From the NCBI GenBank assembly GCA_007280145.1, contig QYPU01000088.1:1-11787 (forward strand): a DNA stretch of 11,787 nucleotides, written 5' to 3'. The notes under the pieces were generated by a model. The model ran no database searches. It saw only the letters and a list, made by a program, of their open reading frames with translations, and was not told the origin of the DNA. The stretch is from Dehalococcoidia bacterium. Lineage in GTDB: Bacteria > Chloroflexota > Dehalococcoidia > GIF9 > UBA5629. Made by a program: the position numbers and the translations under genes. Shown here piece by piece: positions 1-7,071 of this stretch (position 1 is the stretch's first letter; every line of letters begins with the position of its first letter).

Positions 1-1
1 A

Positions 2-418
2 GCCAAGAGCTATTTAGAGAAGGGACAGACGCCGTGGACGCCGGCCGTTTCAGTTTTCTTTGGCTTAGCTGTCGCCCTGGATATGATGTTGGCTGAAGGC
101 TTGCCGAATATCTTTGCCCGCCATGCCAGGGTAGCTGACTTGGCCCGAAGCGGAGTGAAATCACTCGGATTGTCTCTGTTTCCCGAAGAAGAGAAGTATG
201 CTTCCAATACCGTAACTGCAGTTAAAGCTCCGGAAAAACTCGATGTGCCTAAATTGCTTCAAATACTCAGAGATGAATATAATGTAGTTCTGGCTGGCGG
301 ACAGGGCAAGCTTGCCGGAAAAATTTTTCGTATCGGCCACCTCGGGTGGGTCACAAAAGACGACATTAGAGAGGTTCTAAAGACTGTGGCTAAAGTTTTA
401 CCTCAGGCGGGTTTGTAA
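2..418 (+). CDS. Class V aminotransferase (serine-pyruvate / alanine-glyoxylate type), C-terminal part
   Basis: This is the C-terminal 138 residues of a PLP-dependent class V aminotransferase; the reading frame is open at the left edge, so the PLP-lysine region lies outside the window. What is visible matches the end of the alanine-glyoxylate / serine-pyruvate aminotransferase family: a TPWTPAVS segment near the left edge, a helical stretch with GLPNIFARH, then a small C-terminal domain with the family hallmark GGQGKLAGKIFRIGHLGWV, in which the Arg contributes to substrate carboxylate binding in characterised members. The gene ends 31 nt before serA on the same strand, so the two are probably co-transcribed and act in serine, glyoxylate or phosphoserine-branch metabolism. 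Such an enzyme next to serA may supply the transamination step. Substrate preference cannot be decided from this fragment. Confidence 0.88.
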   Translation, partial: AKSYLEKGQTPWTPAVSVFFGLAVALDMMLAEGLPNIFARHARVADLARSGVKSLGLSLFPEEEKYASNTVTAVKAPEKLDVPKLLQILRDEYNVVLAGGQGKLAGKIFRIGHLGWVTKDDIREVLKTVAKVLPQAGL

Positions 419-449
419 GCTTAAATAAATTGAGAAGAGGGTGCTTGCT

Positions 450-2024
450 ATGAAAGTTCTAGTTGCTGACCCTGTAGCTGGGGAAGGGGTAGAGGCTTTG
501 AAAGCCGAGGTCGAAGTCGATGTCAGGCTTAAGCTTAAGCCTGAAGAGCTTAAGAACATAATTGGCGATTACGAAGCCTTAGTAGTACGCAGTGAAACTC
601 GAGCTACCGCTGATGTTATTCAGGCTGGTAAAAAACTCCAGGTTATTGCCCGGGCTGGCGTTGGCTTGGATAATATTGATGTTGAGGCAGCTACCCGACA
701 GGGCATAGTGGTAGTCAATGCTCCCACGGGCAATACTATATCGGCTGCCGAACATAGCATCGCCTTGATGATGGCTTTAGCCCGTCATATTCCGCAGGCT
801 AATGCTCGGCTCAAATCAGGTTTCTGGCAGCGGAGTGACTATGTTGGCATCGAGCTTAGAAGTAAGACCCTGGGCATTGTTGGTCTGGGCAATGTCGGCT
901 CTGAGGTTGCCCGGCGAGCTCAGGCTTTTGAGATGCGCCTTATTGGCTATGACCCCTTTATATCTCCTGATTATGCTCGCAATTTGGGGGTAGAGTCGGT
1001 TTCCATGGAGCAATTACTTAAGGAATCTGATTTTATTACCCTTCATCTGCCATTGACTTCAGCTACTAAGGGACTGATTGGTGCCAAGGCGCTGAACAAA
1101 GTAAAACCAACAGTGCGTATCGTCAACTGTGCTCGCGGTGGGCTCATTGATGAAGAAGCCTTGTTTAAAGCGGTTGAGGCAGGGAGGGTGGCTGGTGCTG
1201 CTATCGACGTTTTTGCTAATGAGCCGGTGACCGACAGCATACTTTTCAAAAGTGACAAGATTATTGTCACCCCTCACCTTGGAGCTTCCACTGCCGAGGC
1301 TCAAACCGGTATTGCCCTGGATATTGCCGAGCAGGTCTTGGCTGTGTTGAAAGGGCAGCCTGCTAAGTATGCTGTGAATGCCCCTCATATTCCGGCTGAA
1401 GTTTTGTCTGTGCTGGCCCCATTTACGGGGGTGGCTTCAACTCTGGGAAGTTTAGCCAGGCAGTTGATGGAAGGGCAAATAAAAAGCATCCATATTAAAT
1501 ACAGCGGTGAAATTGCTAATTATGATACCAGTGCCATAAAAGCCTCTGTTATCGGCGGTCTGCTGGAAGGAATAACTGAGGAAAGAGTTAATTTAGTCAA
1601 CGCTGGCTTTATCGCTGCCCAGCGAGGTATGAAGATTGTTGAGCAGAAAGAGACCGCATGCGAGAACTATGCTAGCCTGCTTACTTTAGAAGCTGCCACC
1701 GATGTTGGAGTCACTGCAGTCGCTGGCACCGTACTGCGTGGAGAAACTCATATCGTCAGGGTAAACAATTTCTGGTTGGATATTATACCCACTGGTGGTT
1801 ATTTCCTGTTCAGTGACCATCGCGACTGCCCTGGCCTTATCGGTGCTGCGGGTAATATCACGGGCAAGGTGGATATCAATATCAGCTCCATGCAGTTGGC
1901 ACGGCTCCAGCCCAGAGGAGAGGCACTCATGATTCTGGCCCTGGATGAGCCTCTTCCCGAGGAGCAAAGGCAGGAAATCCTGGCCCTTGATGATGTCTAT
2001 ACCGCCAAGCTCGTGAAGCTGTAA
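450..2024 (+). CDS. serA: D-3-phosphoglycerate dehydrogenase, long form
   Basis: SerA oxidises 3-phosphoglycerate to 3-phosphohydroxypyruvate with NAD, the first committed step of serine synthesis. The product is 524 residues, the usual length of the long type I form. The N-terminal substrate domain carries VVRSETRATADV and ARAGVGLDNID. The Rossmann motif GLGNVG lies near residues 144-149, the NCARGG arginine segment near 226-231, FANEP near 254-258 and the catalytic-His segment PHLGAS near 274-279. An allosteric-substrate-binding type domain follows, then a C-terminal ACT domain opening with HRDCPGLIG near residue 457, which suggests serine feedback control. I chose the ATG at 450 over the in-frame GTG at 441 because AGAGG at about 436-440 is then well spaced and the protein begins with the usual MKVLVADP. 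It follows an aminotransferase gene by 31 nt. Confidence 0.96.
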   Translation: MKVLVADPVAGEGVEALKAEVEVDVRLKLKPEELKNIIGDYEALVVRSETRATADVIQAGKKLQVIARAGVGLDNIDVEAATRQGIVVVNAPTGNTISAAEHSIALMMALARHIPQANARLKSGFWQRSDYVGIELRSKTLGIVGLGNVGSEVARRAQAFEMRLIGYDPFISPDYARNLGVESVSMEQLLKESDFITLHLPLTSATKGLIGAKALNKVKPTVRIVNCARGGLIDEEALFKAVEAGRVAGAAIDVFANEPVTDSILFKSDKIIVTPHLGASTAEAQTGIALDIAEQVLAVLKGQPAKYAVNAPHIPAEVLSVLAPFTGVASTLGSLARQLMEGQIKSIHIKYSGEIANYDTSAIKASVIGGLLEGITEERVNLVNAGFIAAQRGMKIVEQKETACENYASLLTLEAATDVGVTAVAGTVLRGETHIVRVNNFWLDIIPTGGYFLFSDHRDCPGLIGAAGNITGKVDINISSMQLARLQPRGEALMILALDEPLPEEQRQEILALDDVYTAKLVKL

Positions 2025-2065
2025 AACCGGCTCTGCTACTGCATAAGAAGCCAGCCTAATGGGTC

Positions 2066-2095
2066 TTGACAAGGGGAATGTCTCCATGATATTAT
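2066..2095 (+). promoter_or_regulatory. Sigma-70-type promoter of the ars cluster
   Basis: A perfect -35 box TTGACA (2066-2071) is followed after 18 nt by TATTAT (2090-2095), a 5/6 match to the -10 consensus. The predicted start of transcription is near 2102, about 43 nt upstream of arsR, and falls inside the palindrome at 2104-2119. No other equally good promoter was seen between here and arsM, so this is the best candidate for the whole cluster. Confidence 0.7.
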
Positions 2096-2103
2096 ATTCC
2101 TAC

Positions 2104-2119
2104 ATGCGTAATTACGTAT
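2104..2119 (+). promoter_or_regulatory. Palindromic operator, probable ArsR site
   Basis: ATGCGTAATTACGTAT is an inverted repeat with a perfect 10-bp core (CGTAATTACG); only one symmetric pair of the 16 positions fails. It begins 8 nt after the -10 box and covers the predicted transcription start, where a bound repressor would block transcription. ArsR/SmtB repressors are known to bind short imperfect palindromes at this kind of position and to release them when As(III) binds. That ArsR binds here is inferred from position and symmetry. Confidence 0.6.
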
Positions 2120-2144
2120 TTAGTCTTGAGGGTGGGATGTAAAG

Positions 2145-2504
2145 ATGCGAGAGATGGTTAAGGCTTTTAAAGCCCTATCAGATGAGACCAGGCTGAGGAT
2201 GTTGAATGTGCTTATGGAACGAGAGTGCTGTGTGTGTGAGGTCATGCAGGCCCTGGAGATTTCCCAGGCCCGCGCCTCTCGCAACCTGAGGGCTCTTTAT
2301 GATGCCGGATTCCTGAAACTCAGGCATGACGGACTTTGGTCTCTATATTCAATAGATAAAGAAGGCTTAAAGGAATACTCCGTGGACATGATTGAAGCCG
2401 TTAGAAAAGCACTAGAAGGTAACGAAACAGCTTTGCTAGACAGGCAACGGTTGAAGAGTGCTGAGAGGATGGGGCCAAGTTGTGCGCGTAGACCATCAGC
2501 CTAA
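2145..2504 (+). CDS. arsR: ArsR/SmtB-family arsenic-responsive repressor
   Basis: A 119-residue winged-helix repressor of the ArsR/SmtB family, which dissociates from its operator on binding trivalent arsenic. The opening MVKAFKALSDETRLRMLNVL is the family's first helix region. The sensor site appears as ECCVCEV with Cys28, Cys29 and Cys31, equivalent to the ELCVCDL site of plasmid R773 ArsR. The recognition region follows as ISQARASRNLRALYDAGFL, and the wing contains LWSLYSI. One further Cys lies in the C-terminal tail (GPSCARR). The ATG at 2145 is preceded by GAGGGTGGG at good spacing. It is the first gene after the promoter and palindrome at 2066-2119, so autoregulation of the cluster is likely. 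Confidence 0.93.
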   Translation: MREMVKAFKALSDETRLRMLNVLMERECCVCEVMQALEISQARASRNLRALYDAGFLKLRHDGLWSLYSIDKEGLKEYSVDMIEAVRKALEGNETALLDRQRLKSAERMGPSCARRPSA

Positions 2505-2526
2505 TTTTTTTATGCGCCATTATATA

Positions 2527-2543
2527 CGTAAATTCACATTTAG
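2527..2543 (+). promoter_or_regulatory. Second operator-like sequence before the permease gene
   Basis: CGTAAATTCACATTTAG matches 13 of 17 positions of the segment CGTAATTACGTATTTAG that contains the arsR operator core (2107-2123). It also contains its own inverted repeat, TAAAT-TCAC-ATTTA (2529-2542). It lies 21 nt upstream of the permease start. It may be a secondary ArsR contact, but the symmetry of the first site is not fully kept, so the call is weak. Confidence 0.3.
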
Positions 2544-2564
2544 GGATTTACTCAAGGGAGATTA

Positions 2565-3602
2565 ATGGAGATTGTTTTACGGCTGGTTCAAGGAGGGCTT
2601 GACGCCCTGGTGGAGTATTTATCGCTGCATGTTCTCACCTGCCTGGTCCCTGCCTTTTTCATAGCCGGAGCAATTGCCGTTTTCATCTCGCAGACGGCGA
2701 TATTGAAATATTTTGGTCCTAAGGCAAAGAAGGTTCTTTCTTATAGTGTAGCTTCGGTTTCAGGCACTATTCTAGCAGTCTGCTCTTGCACTGTATTGCC
2801 ATTGTTTGGAGGCATATATAAAAGGGGAGCTGGTCTGGGACCTGCTATCGCCTTTCTTTACTCTGGGCCAGCTATTAACATCTTGGCCATTGTGTATTCA
2901 GCGAGACTTCTTGGCTACGACTTGGGGCTTGGGCGGGTCGTTGGAGCCATTTTGTTTTCCATCGTCATTGGCCTTATTATGGCTGCCATTTATCGGAAAG
3001 AAGAGTCTGAAACTGATGCTGCTGCCTTCGCCACGCTAGTAGCTGATCCTGAGGAGATGCCTGTATGGAAACAGATAATCTTTTTCAGCATCTTGGTAGG
3101 CATACTGGTCTTCGCTGCCTCTAAGCAGTGGATAGTGACAGGCATATTGCTAATTGCCCTGGGTATTGTCTTATGGCGCTGGTTTACCATAGGTGAGTTT
3201 AAGCAGTGGATGAAGGAGACAGCGCACTTTGTGCGTCTTATAGTCCCCTGGCTTTTGGTGGGAGTTTTCGCTGCTGGGATACTGAAAGTAGCTGTCCCTC
3301 AGTCAGTGGTCTCTAGTGTTGTCGGTGGAAATAGCTTACAGGCTAACTTCGTAGCTTCTTTCCTCGGAGCCCTGATGTATTTTGCCACGCTTACCGAGGT
3401 TCCTGTTATAAGAGCCTTTATGGACTTAGGTATGGGCAAAGGACCTGCGCTAGCTTTGCTCCTCGCAGGACCGGCACTCTCCCTTCCCAATATGCTTGTT
3501 ATCCGCAGCATTATGGGAACTCAAAAAACCTTAGTTTATATTGCTCTGGTAGTAGTGATGGCTACATTTACCGGCTACATTTTTGGATTAGTGATTCAAT
3601 GA
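2565..3602 (+). CDS. arsP: ArsP-type (DUF318/COG0701) permease, probable organoarsenical efflux
   Basis: A 345-residue polytopic membrane protein with about eight hydrophobic segments in two halves. The first half holds SVSGTILAVCSCTVLPLFGG and then YSGPAINI, the conserved cysteine-containing core of the DUF318 permease family. The second half repeats the theme with TEVPVIRAFMDLGMGKGPAL and LAGPALSLPNM. Characterised ArsP from Campylobacter, in the same family, exports trivalent methylated and aromatic arsenicals. The ATG at 2565 follows AAGGGAG at 2554-2560. The gene lies just after arsR and 15 nt before a small thioredoxin gene, and the cluster ends with arsM, so exporting MAs(III) made by ArsM is the natural role. 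Other COG0701 members have different or unknown substrates, so the substrate is inferred from context. Confidence 0.8.
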   Translation: MEIVLRLVQGGLDALVEYLSLHVLTCLVPAFFIAGAIAVFISQTAILKYFGPKAKKVLSYSVASVSGTILAVCSCTVLPLFGGIYKRGAGLGPAIAFLYSGPAINILAIVYSARLLGYDLGLGRVVGAILFSIVIGLIMAAIYRKEESETDAAAFATLVADPEEMPVWKQIIFFSILVGILVFAASKQWIVTGILLIALGIVLWRWFTIGEFKQWMKETAHFVRLIVPWLLVGVFAAGILKVAVPQSVVSSVVGGNSLQANFVASFLGALMYFATLTEVPVIRAFMDLGMGKGPALALLLAGPALSLPNMLVIRSIMGTQKTLVYIALVVVMATFTGYIFGLVIQ

Positions 3603-3617
3603 AAAAGGAGGTGTCCG

Positions 3618-3884
3618 ATGAATATCAAAATATTGGGTCCAGGCTGCGCTAGGTGTCATGCTCTGGAAAAGACGGTCAGGGAAGTGGTGAGTGAGCTCCA
3701 GATTAATGCCACTGTTGAGGAGATTAAAGACATGAAGAAAATGCTGGAATATCCTATCCTGACCACGCCGGGGCTGGTAATCAATGAGCAGGTGGTTAGT
3801 AGTGGCCAGGTGCTTGGTAAAAATGAGGTCACCCAGCTAATCGTAAATGCCCTGGACAAAGAAGAGCGAGTCAAAGGCTCTTGA
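3618..3884 (+). CDS. Small thioredoxin-fold protein with CARC active site (ArsE-like)
   Basis: An 88-residue cytosolic thioredoxin/glutaredoxin-like protein of the 'redox-active disulfide protein 2' type: MNIKILGPGC start, CxxC as Cys10-Ala-Arg-Cys13, then the cis-proline region YPILTTPGLVIN and the closing strand QVVSSGQV. It has no signal peptide. A strong AAGGAGGTG lies just before the ATG. Proteins like this are common beside COG0701 permeases and beside ArsF/ArsG genes. The ArsE component of the reported ArsEFG system is, as far as I recall, of this kind, so 'ArsE-like' is a reasonable but unproven label. It could pass electrons to the membrane protein at 4510-5214 or keep the permease cysteines reduced. 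Confidence 0.82.
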   Translation: MNIKILGPGCARCHALEKTVREVVSELQINATVEEIKDMKKMLEYPILTTPGLVINEQVVSSGQVLGKNEVTQLIVNALDKEERVKGS

Positions 3885-3979
3885 GGAAAATAGAGGTATC
3901 CGAAGCTCCTTTGCGCAGCTATATCGTGATGCCTGTCGAGCTACAGCGAACTCACAATACGAGGAGGTTATGAAACGAC

Positions 3980-4510
3980 GTGAACATATTGATTAAGGCC
4001 AAGATGTATTTCCCTTTACTCATTGTCATCCTAGCAGTTGGATTGCTGAGTGCTTGCGGAAACCCGTCGCCTGCAGCCACTCCGCCAACTGAAGAGCCTT
4101 CGGCACCACCTGCGGTTACTCCGCCGGCAGAGCAGCCTTCAGAGCCATCCGAAGCAACAACTACACCTGACAGGGTAGATGTTGTCTATTTCCACCGTCC
4201 TCTTCGCTGCGTGACCTGCTTGTGTTTCGAGGAACGGATTCGCCACGTCGTGAAGACATATTTCCAGGATGAGGTAGATAGCGGCAAGTTGACCCTTGAG
4301 GTATTGAACCTGGGGGACAAGGAGAATGCTGCTATCGTCAACAAGTATAGCGCTTTTGGGCCACAGCTATTTATCAATACCGTAAGGGGTGGCACTGACC
4401 ATATCAAAAATATAGAGGAGATTTGGTCTTGGAATTGCAGAAGCGATAAAGAGGGCTTTGACCAGGCAGTCAAGAACCTTATTGAACAAAGCCTTGAGGA
4501 AGTGCAGTAA
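3980..4510 (+). CDS. Thioredoxin-fold lipoprotein, ArsF-like
   Basis: A 176-residue predicted lipoprotein. Residues 1-25 form a signal peptide with lipobox LSAC (Cys26). Residues about 27-64 are a Pro/Glu/Thr-rich linker, and the rest is a thioredoxin-like domain beginning VDVVYFH. The active-site-like motif is RCVTC (Cys77, Cys80) with an extra Cys82; Cys153 lies near the end. The YFH-RC-TC-E pattern is that of the family annotated as the nitrophenyl-compound nitroreductase subunit ArsF. The family name is from memory. The start used is GTG 3980, 12 nt after GAGGAGG; ATG 4004 is an alternative. An ATG at 3970 reads only MKRREHID before a stop. The stop overlaps the next start (TAATG), so it is coupled to the ArsG-like gene. 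The domain should lie outside the membrane. Confidence 0.78.
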   Translation: MNILIKAKMYFPLLIVILAVGLLSACGNPSPAATPPTEEPSAPPAVTPPAEQPSEPSEATTTPDRVDVVYFHRPLRCVTCLCFEERIRHVVKTYFQDEVDSGKLTLEVLNLGDKENAAIVNKYSAFGPQLFINTVRGGTDHIKNIEEIWSWNCRSDKEGFDQAVKNLIEQSLEEVQ

Positions 4511-5214
4511 TGGACTTAAATAGTGTTCTGGGCACCCTCAACGTCCCGGTCCTCTCAGCGCTGTTCCTGGGGCTAATTACGGCTGTCAGTCCCTGTCCTT
4601 TGGCAACCAACATTGCCGCTTTAGCCTACATCAGCCGCAACATGACAGACCGCAAGTATGCTGTTATGACTGCTACGCTTTATACGTTCGGGCGCATGTT
4701 TTCCTATTCTGCCATCGGTATCCTTATCATTGTGATTGGTCTAGAAATCCCCTGGGTCTCCTCAGTTGTTCAGGATTTTGGTGAACAAATCTTAGGACCA
4801 ATTTTGATAGTAGTAGGACTGGTTATGCTAAGTATCGACAGGCTTTCTTTTGGCCAGGGAGGTGGGAGACTAGCCTCGCTGGGAGGCAAAGTTGCCGACT
4901 GGGGGATGATAGGAGGATTCTTCCTGGGTGTTATTTTTGCACTGGCTTTTTGCCCTTACAGCGCCATCTTGTACTTTGGTGTATTGATACCTGTGGCTCT
5001 CAAGTCTACTGGTGGCGTGGCACTGCCTGCAGTGTTTGCCATTGGCACGGGGCTGCCGGTCTTGATATTCGGCACGCTCCTATCTTTTGGTGTAGCTGGA
5101 GTCTCTGCCTGGTTCAATGCAATTACCCGTGCCGAGAAAATAATTCGCATAGTAGTTTCCATCGTCTTTATAGGGGTTGGCATATATTACGTGGTACTAT
5201 GGATACAATCCTAA
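4510..5214 (+). CDS. CcdA/DsbD-like membrane protein, ArsG-family transporter
   Basis: A 234-residue, six- to seven-helix membrane protein of the CcdA/LysE-like fold. Two cysteines sit next to prolines inside membrane segments: SPCPLA with Cys29 in the first helix and FCPYS with Cys148 in the fourth. This is the spacing and setting of the redox pair that CcdA/DsbD proteins use to carry electrons across the membrane. The length, the SPCPLATNIAAL segment and the ArsF-like gene directly upstream (TAATG overlap) match the family annotated as ArsG, reported as an efflux permease for aromatic aminobenzyl arsenicals. Whether it moves arsenicals or thiol electrons cannot be read from sequence. It is coupled upstream and followed after 19 nt by a lipoprotein gene. 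Confidence 0.78.
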   Translation: MDLNSVLGTLNVPVLSALFLGLITAVSPCPLATNIAALAYISRNMTDRKYAVMTATLYTFGRMFSYSAIGILIIVIGLEIPWVSSVVQDFGEQILGPILIVVGLVMLSIDRLSFGQGGGRLASLGGKVADWGMIGGFFLGVIFALAFCPYSAILYFGVLIPVALKSTGGVALPAVFAIGTGLPVLIFGTLLSFGVAGVSAWFNAITRAEKIIRIVVSIVFIGVGIYYVVLWIQS

Positions 5215-5233
5215 GTGTCTGAGAGGAAGAGAA

Positions 5234-5725
5234 TTGAGCATTGCATTGCTAACGCTAGTATGCTTTGCCGTGGCGGTTGTGGCTCCAGGCTGCGCTCATA
5301 CTCCGGTGGATATCGAGGCAGTCGGCTTTATTGTATCAGGAGGAGTGAACTGGGATAACGACCCCGAGCCAGATGGCGTACAGTTCGTAATAAGGCCGCA
5401 GGATGTAGATGGTTTCATGGTTAAGGCTGAAGGCAGCCTCAACGCCAGGCTTTGGTCACAGCCGGATGCCTCAAAGGAGGAAAAAGGTAAGCTTATTCAA
5501 GAGTGGAGTGATATCTATGTAACGAAGAAAGACTACACGGAGGACCTGCTAGCCAGGATACGTTTGGAATATAACGACTACACGCCTGTCCTTGGCGAAC
5601 GTGGCATCTTAGAAGTAACGCTAACACTGCCAGACGGGAGGAGCTTCACAGTTGAAGAAAGTAATATAAGTCTGAATCCACCACAAGGAATAAGAGAGCA
5701 GCCCCCTCTAGGCTGCTGCCCATAG
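5234..5725 (+). CDS. Uncharacterised lipoprotein with C-terminal Cys-Cys pair
   Basis: I do not recognise this family. The chosen TTG start gives 163 residues with a hydrophobic N-terminus ending in APGC (Cys20), so a lipoprotein anchored outside the membrane is expected. The mature part is beta-rich: VGFIVSGGVNWDNDPEPDG, then a VIRPQDVDG strand and two later strands (ARIRLEY; ILEVTLTLPDGRSF) typical of an Ig/C2-like sandwich. It ends QPPLGCCP with a vicinal Cys pair. The start is uncertain: TTG 5234 has AGAGGAAGAG just upstream, but the resulting signal peptide lacks positive charges. TTG 5177 or CTG 5219 would add arginines, and 5177 would overlap the preceding gene. Its place between ArsG-like and ACR3 genes suggests an extracytoplasmic role in arsenic handling, by context only. 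Confidence 0.72.
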   Translation: MSIALLTLVCFAVAVVAPGCAHTPVDIEAVGFIVSGGVNWDNDPEPDGVQFVIRPQDVDGFMVKAEGSLNARLWSQPDASKEEKGKLIQEWSDIYVTKKDYTEDLLARIRLEYNDYTPVLGERGILEVTLTLPDGRSFTVEESNISLNPPQGIREQPPLGCCP

Positions 5726-5855
5726 GTGGTGAATCTAATTAATGGTTAACTTCTTTTGAAGAGGGAATAAAGATTTCAAATTGTTGATGTTTAAATTCAA
5801 GCTGTCAGGTGCTTATGTTCTCCAGGAAGATTATTTGGAATGAGGAGAAACAAAT

Positions 5856-6938
5856 ATGGAAAGCGCTGAGCCGAAGATTGTAGCTGGAAGACTCTCCATA
5901 ATTGACCGGTTCCTGACACTCTGGATATTCTTAGCCATGTTCCTCGGGGTAGGGCTAGGCTATTTCGTGCCCGCTGTGGCCGATTTCATTACCCGGTTCC
6001 AGGTGGACACCACTTCCATACCCATAGCTGTCGGCCTTATCCTTATGATGTACCCGCCGCTGGCCAAAGTAAGGTATGAGGAATTGCCCGGCGTATTTCG
6101 CAACTGGAGAATACTCGGACTTTCTCTGATACAGAACTGGCTGATCGGCCCGATACTGATGTTCCTGTTAGCTATCCTCTTCTTGCACGATTACCCCGAT
6201 TATATGGTCGGCCTAATCATGATAGGCTTGGCTAGATGCATTGCCATGGTCATCGTGTGGAATGAACTAGCTAAAGGGGATAACGAGTACGCCGCGGGCC
6301 TGGTAGCTTTCAACTCGATCTTCCAGATACTCTTCTACTCGGTTTATGCCTATGTATTCATAACAGTCTTGCCAGCGTGGTTTGGCCTGCAAGGGTCAGC
6401 AGTAGATGTGACCATCGGCCAAATAGCTCAGAGTGTGTTCATTTACCTAGGGATACCGTTCTTTGGCGGTATGATTACCCGATTCACTCTCGTCAAAGCG
6501 AAGGGACGAGAGTGGTACGAGAGCAAATTCATCCCCAAGATAAGCCCGATCACCCTGGCCGCTCTCCTCTTCACCATCGTGGTTATGTTTTCCCTCAAGG
6601 GCGAGATAATTGTTGAGTTACCACTGGATGTCGTTCGTATTGCGATTCCACTCCTGATCTACTTTGTGTTGATGTTCTTAGTTTCGTTCTACATGGGTAA
6701 GAAGATAGGGGCCGACTATTCTAAGACAGCGACCATTGCCTTCACTGCTGCCAGCAATAATTTTGAACTGGCTATTGCAGTGGCCGTAGCCGTGTTTGGC
6801 ATAGGCTCTGGGCAAGCCTTTGCTGCAGTTATTGGGCCGCTGGTCGAAGTGCCAGTCCTGGTAAGTTTGGTAAATGTAGCTCTCTATTTTAAACGAAAGT
6901 ATTTCGGTCAGCAGGAAACGGCTATCAGCCAAGGTTGA
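5856..6938 (+). CDS. acr3: ACR3-type arsenite efflux carrier
   Basis: A 360-residue, ten-helix carrier of the ACR3 (bile acid/arsenite/riboflavin transporter) family that exports As(III) using the proton-motive force; many databases call it arsB. The family signature GLARCIAMVIVWNELAKGD is intact, with the essential cysteine as Cys128. The conserved membrane glutamate is present as Glu331 in PLVEVPVLV. AASNNFELAIA, also characteristic, precedes it. GAGGAG lies 9 nt before the ATG. The 130-nt gap upstream (5726-5855) holds no clear promoter and only an 18-codon ATG frame with no recognisable product. A diverged copy of the last codons of this gene occurs at 7762-7803, evidence that a second acr3 once stood nearby. 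Confidence 0.95.
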   Translation: MESAEPKIVAGRLSIIDRFLTLWIFLAMFLGVGLGYFVPAVADFITRFQVDTTSIPIAVGLILMMYPPLAKVRYEELPGVFRNWRILGLSLIQNWLIGPILMFLLAILFLHDYPDYMVGLIMIGLARCIAMVIVWNELAKGDNEYAAGLVAFNSIFQILFYSVYAYVFITVLPAWFGLQGSAVDVTIGQIAQSVFIYLGIPFFGGMITRFTLVKAKGREWYESKFIPKISPITLAALLFTIVVMFSLKGEIIVELPLDVVRIAIPLLIYFVLMFLVSFYMGKKIGADYSKTATIAFTAASNNFELAIAVAVAVFGIGSGQAFAAVIGPLVEVPVLVSLVNVALYFKRKYFGQQETAISQG

Positions 6939-7071
6939 AATCGCACTGCACGATGAACGAGACACGGAGACTGGAAGTTTGGAAGTATTGATGTTAAGAA
7001 ACAGCGATGGCAGCGTCTACAAAGAAGAGGTGCGCTCGCCTGGCCCCGAGTCCAAACAGGAGGAGCAATGA
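6934..7071 (+). pseudogene. Coding-like fragment, possible 3' remnant of a lipoprotein gene
   Basis: Immediately after acr3, in another frame, 45 codons run without a stop and end in TGA exactly at the ATGA overlap with the next gene's start (ATG 7068, TGA 7069-7071). Such an overlap is typical of genuine coupled genes. The frame stays open back to 6880, inside acr3, but has no ATG or GTG start that would give a plausible protein. The segment GSLEVLMLRNSDGS loosely resembles GILEVTLTLPDGRS near the end of the lipoprotein at 5234-5725 (shared G-LEV and DG). I read it as the 3' end of a lost relative of that gene. The resemblance is weak and chance is possible. Confidence 0.3.

Noticed and set aside
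1059..1388. Antisense and alternative-frame ORFs over serA and elsewhere
   Set aside because: They lie wholly inside well-supported genes, lack recognisable domains, and have no ribosome-binding site of note.
2467..2511. GATGG/CCATC inverted repeat followed by seven T at the end of arsR, as a terminator or attenuator
   Set aside because: The stem is only 5 bp with a 20-nt loop, and 7 nt separate it from the T-run, so it is too weak to call.
3970..3996. Eight-codon ORF (MKRREHID) as a leader peptide before the ArsF-like gene
   Set aside because: Its ATG is only two bases from the Shine-Dalgarno. It overlaps the real start, and nothing else supports translation.
5177..5233. Upstream TTG start for the lipoprotein at 5234
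   Set aside because: It would overlap the ArsG-like gene by 38 nt, has no properly spaced Shine-Dalgarno, and adds an odd Tyr/Trp-rich segment before the signal peptide. The charge-poor signal peptide keeps some doubt.
5697..5717. Perfect 7-bp hairpin AGCAGCC/GGCTGCT at the end of the lipoprotein gene, as a terminator
   Set aside because: It lies inside coding sequence and has no U-tract after it. The codons explain part of the symmetry.
5741..5843. Promoter or small gene in the gap before acr3
   Set aside because: TTGAAG has no matching -10 box, and the 18-codon ATG frame has no recognisable product. The gene is most simply read from the upstream promoter.
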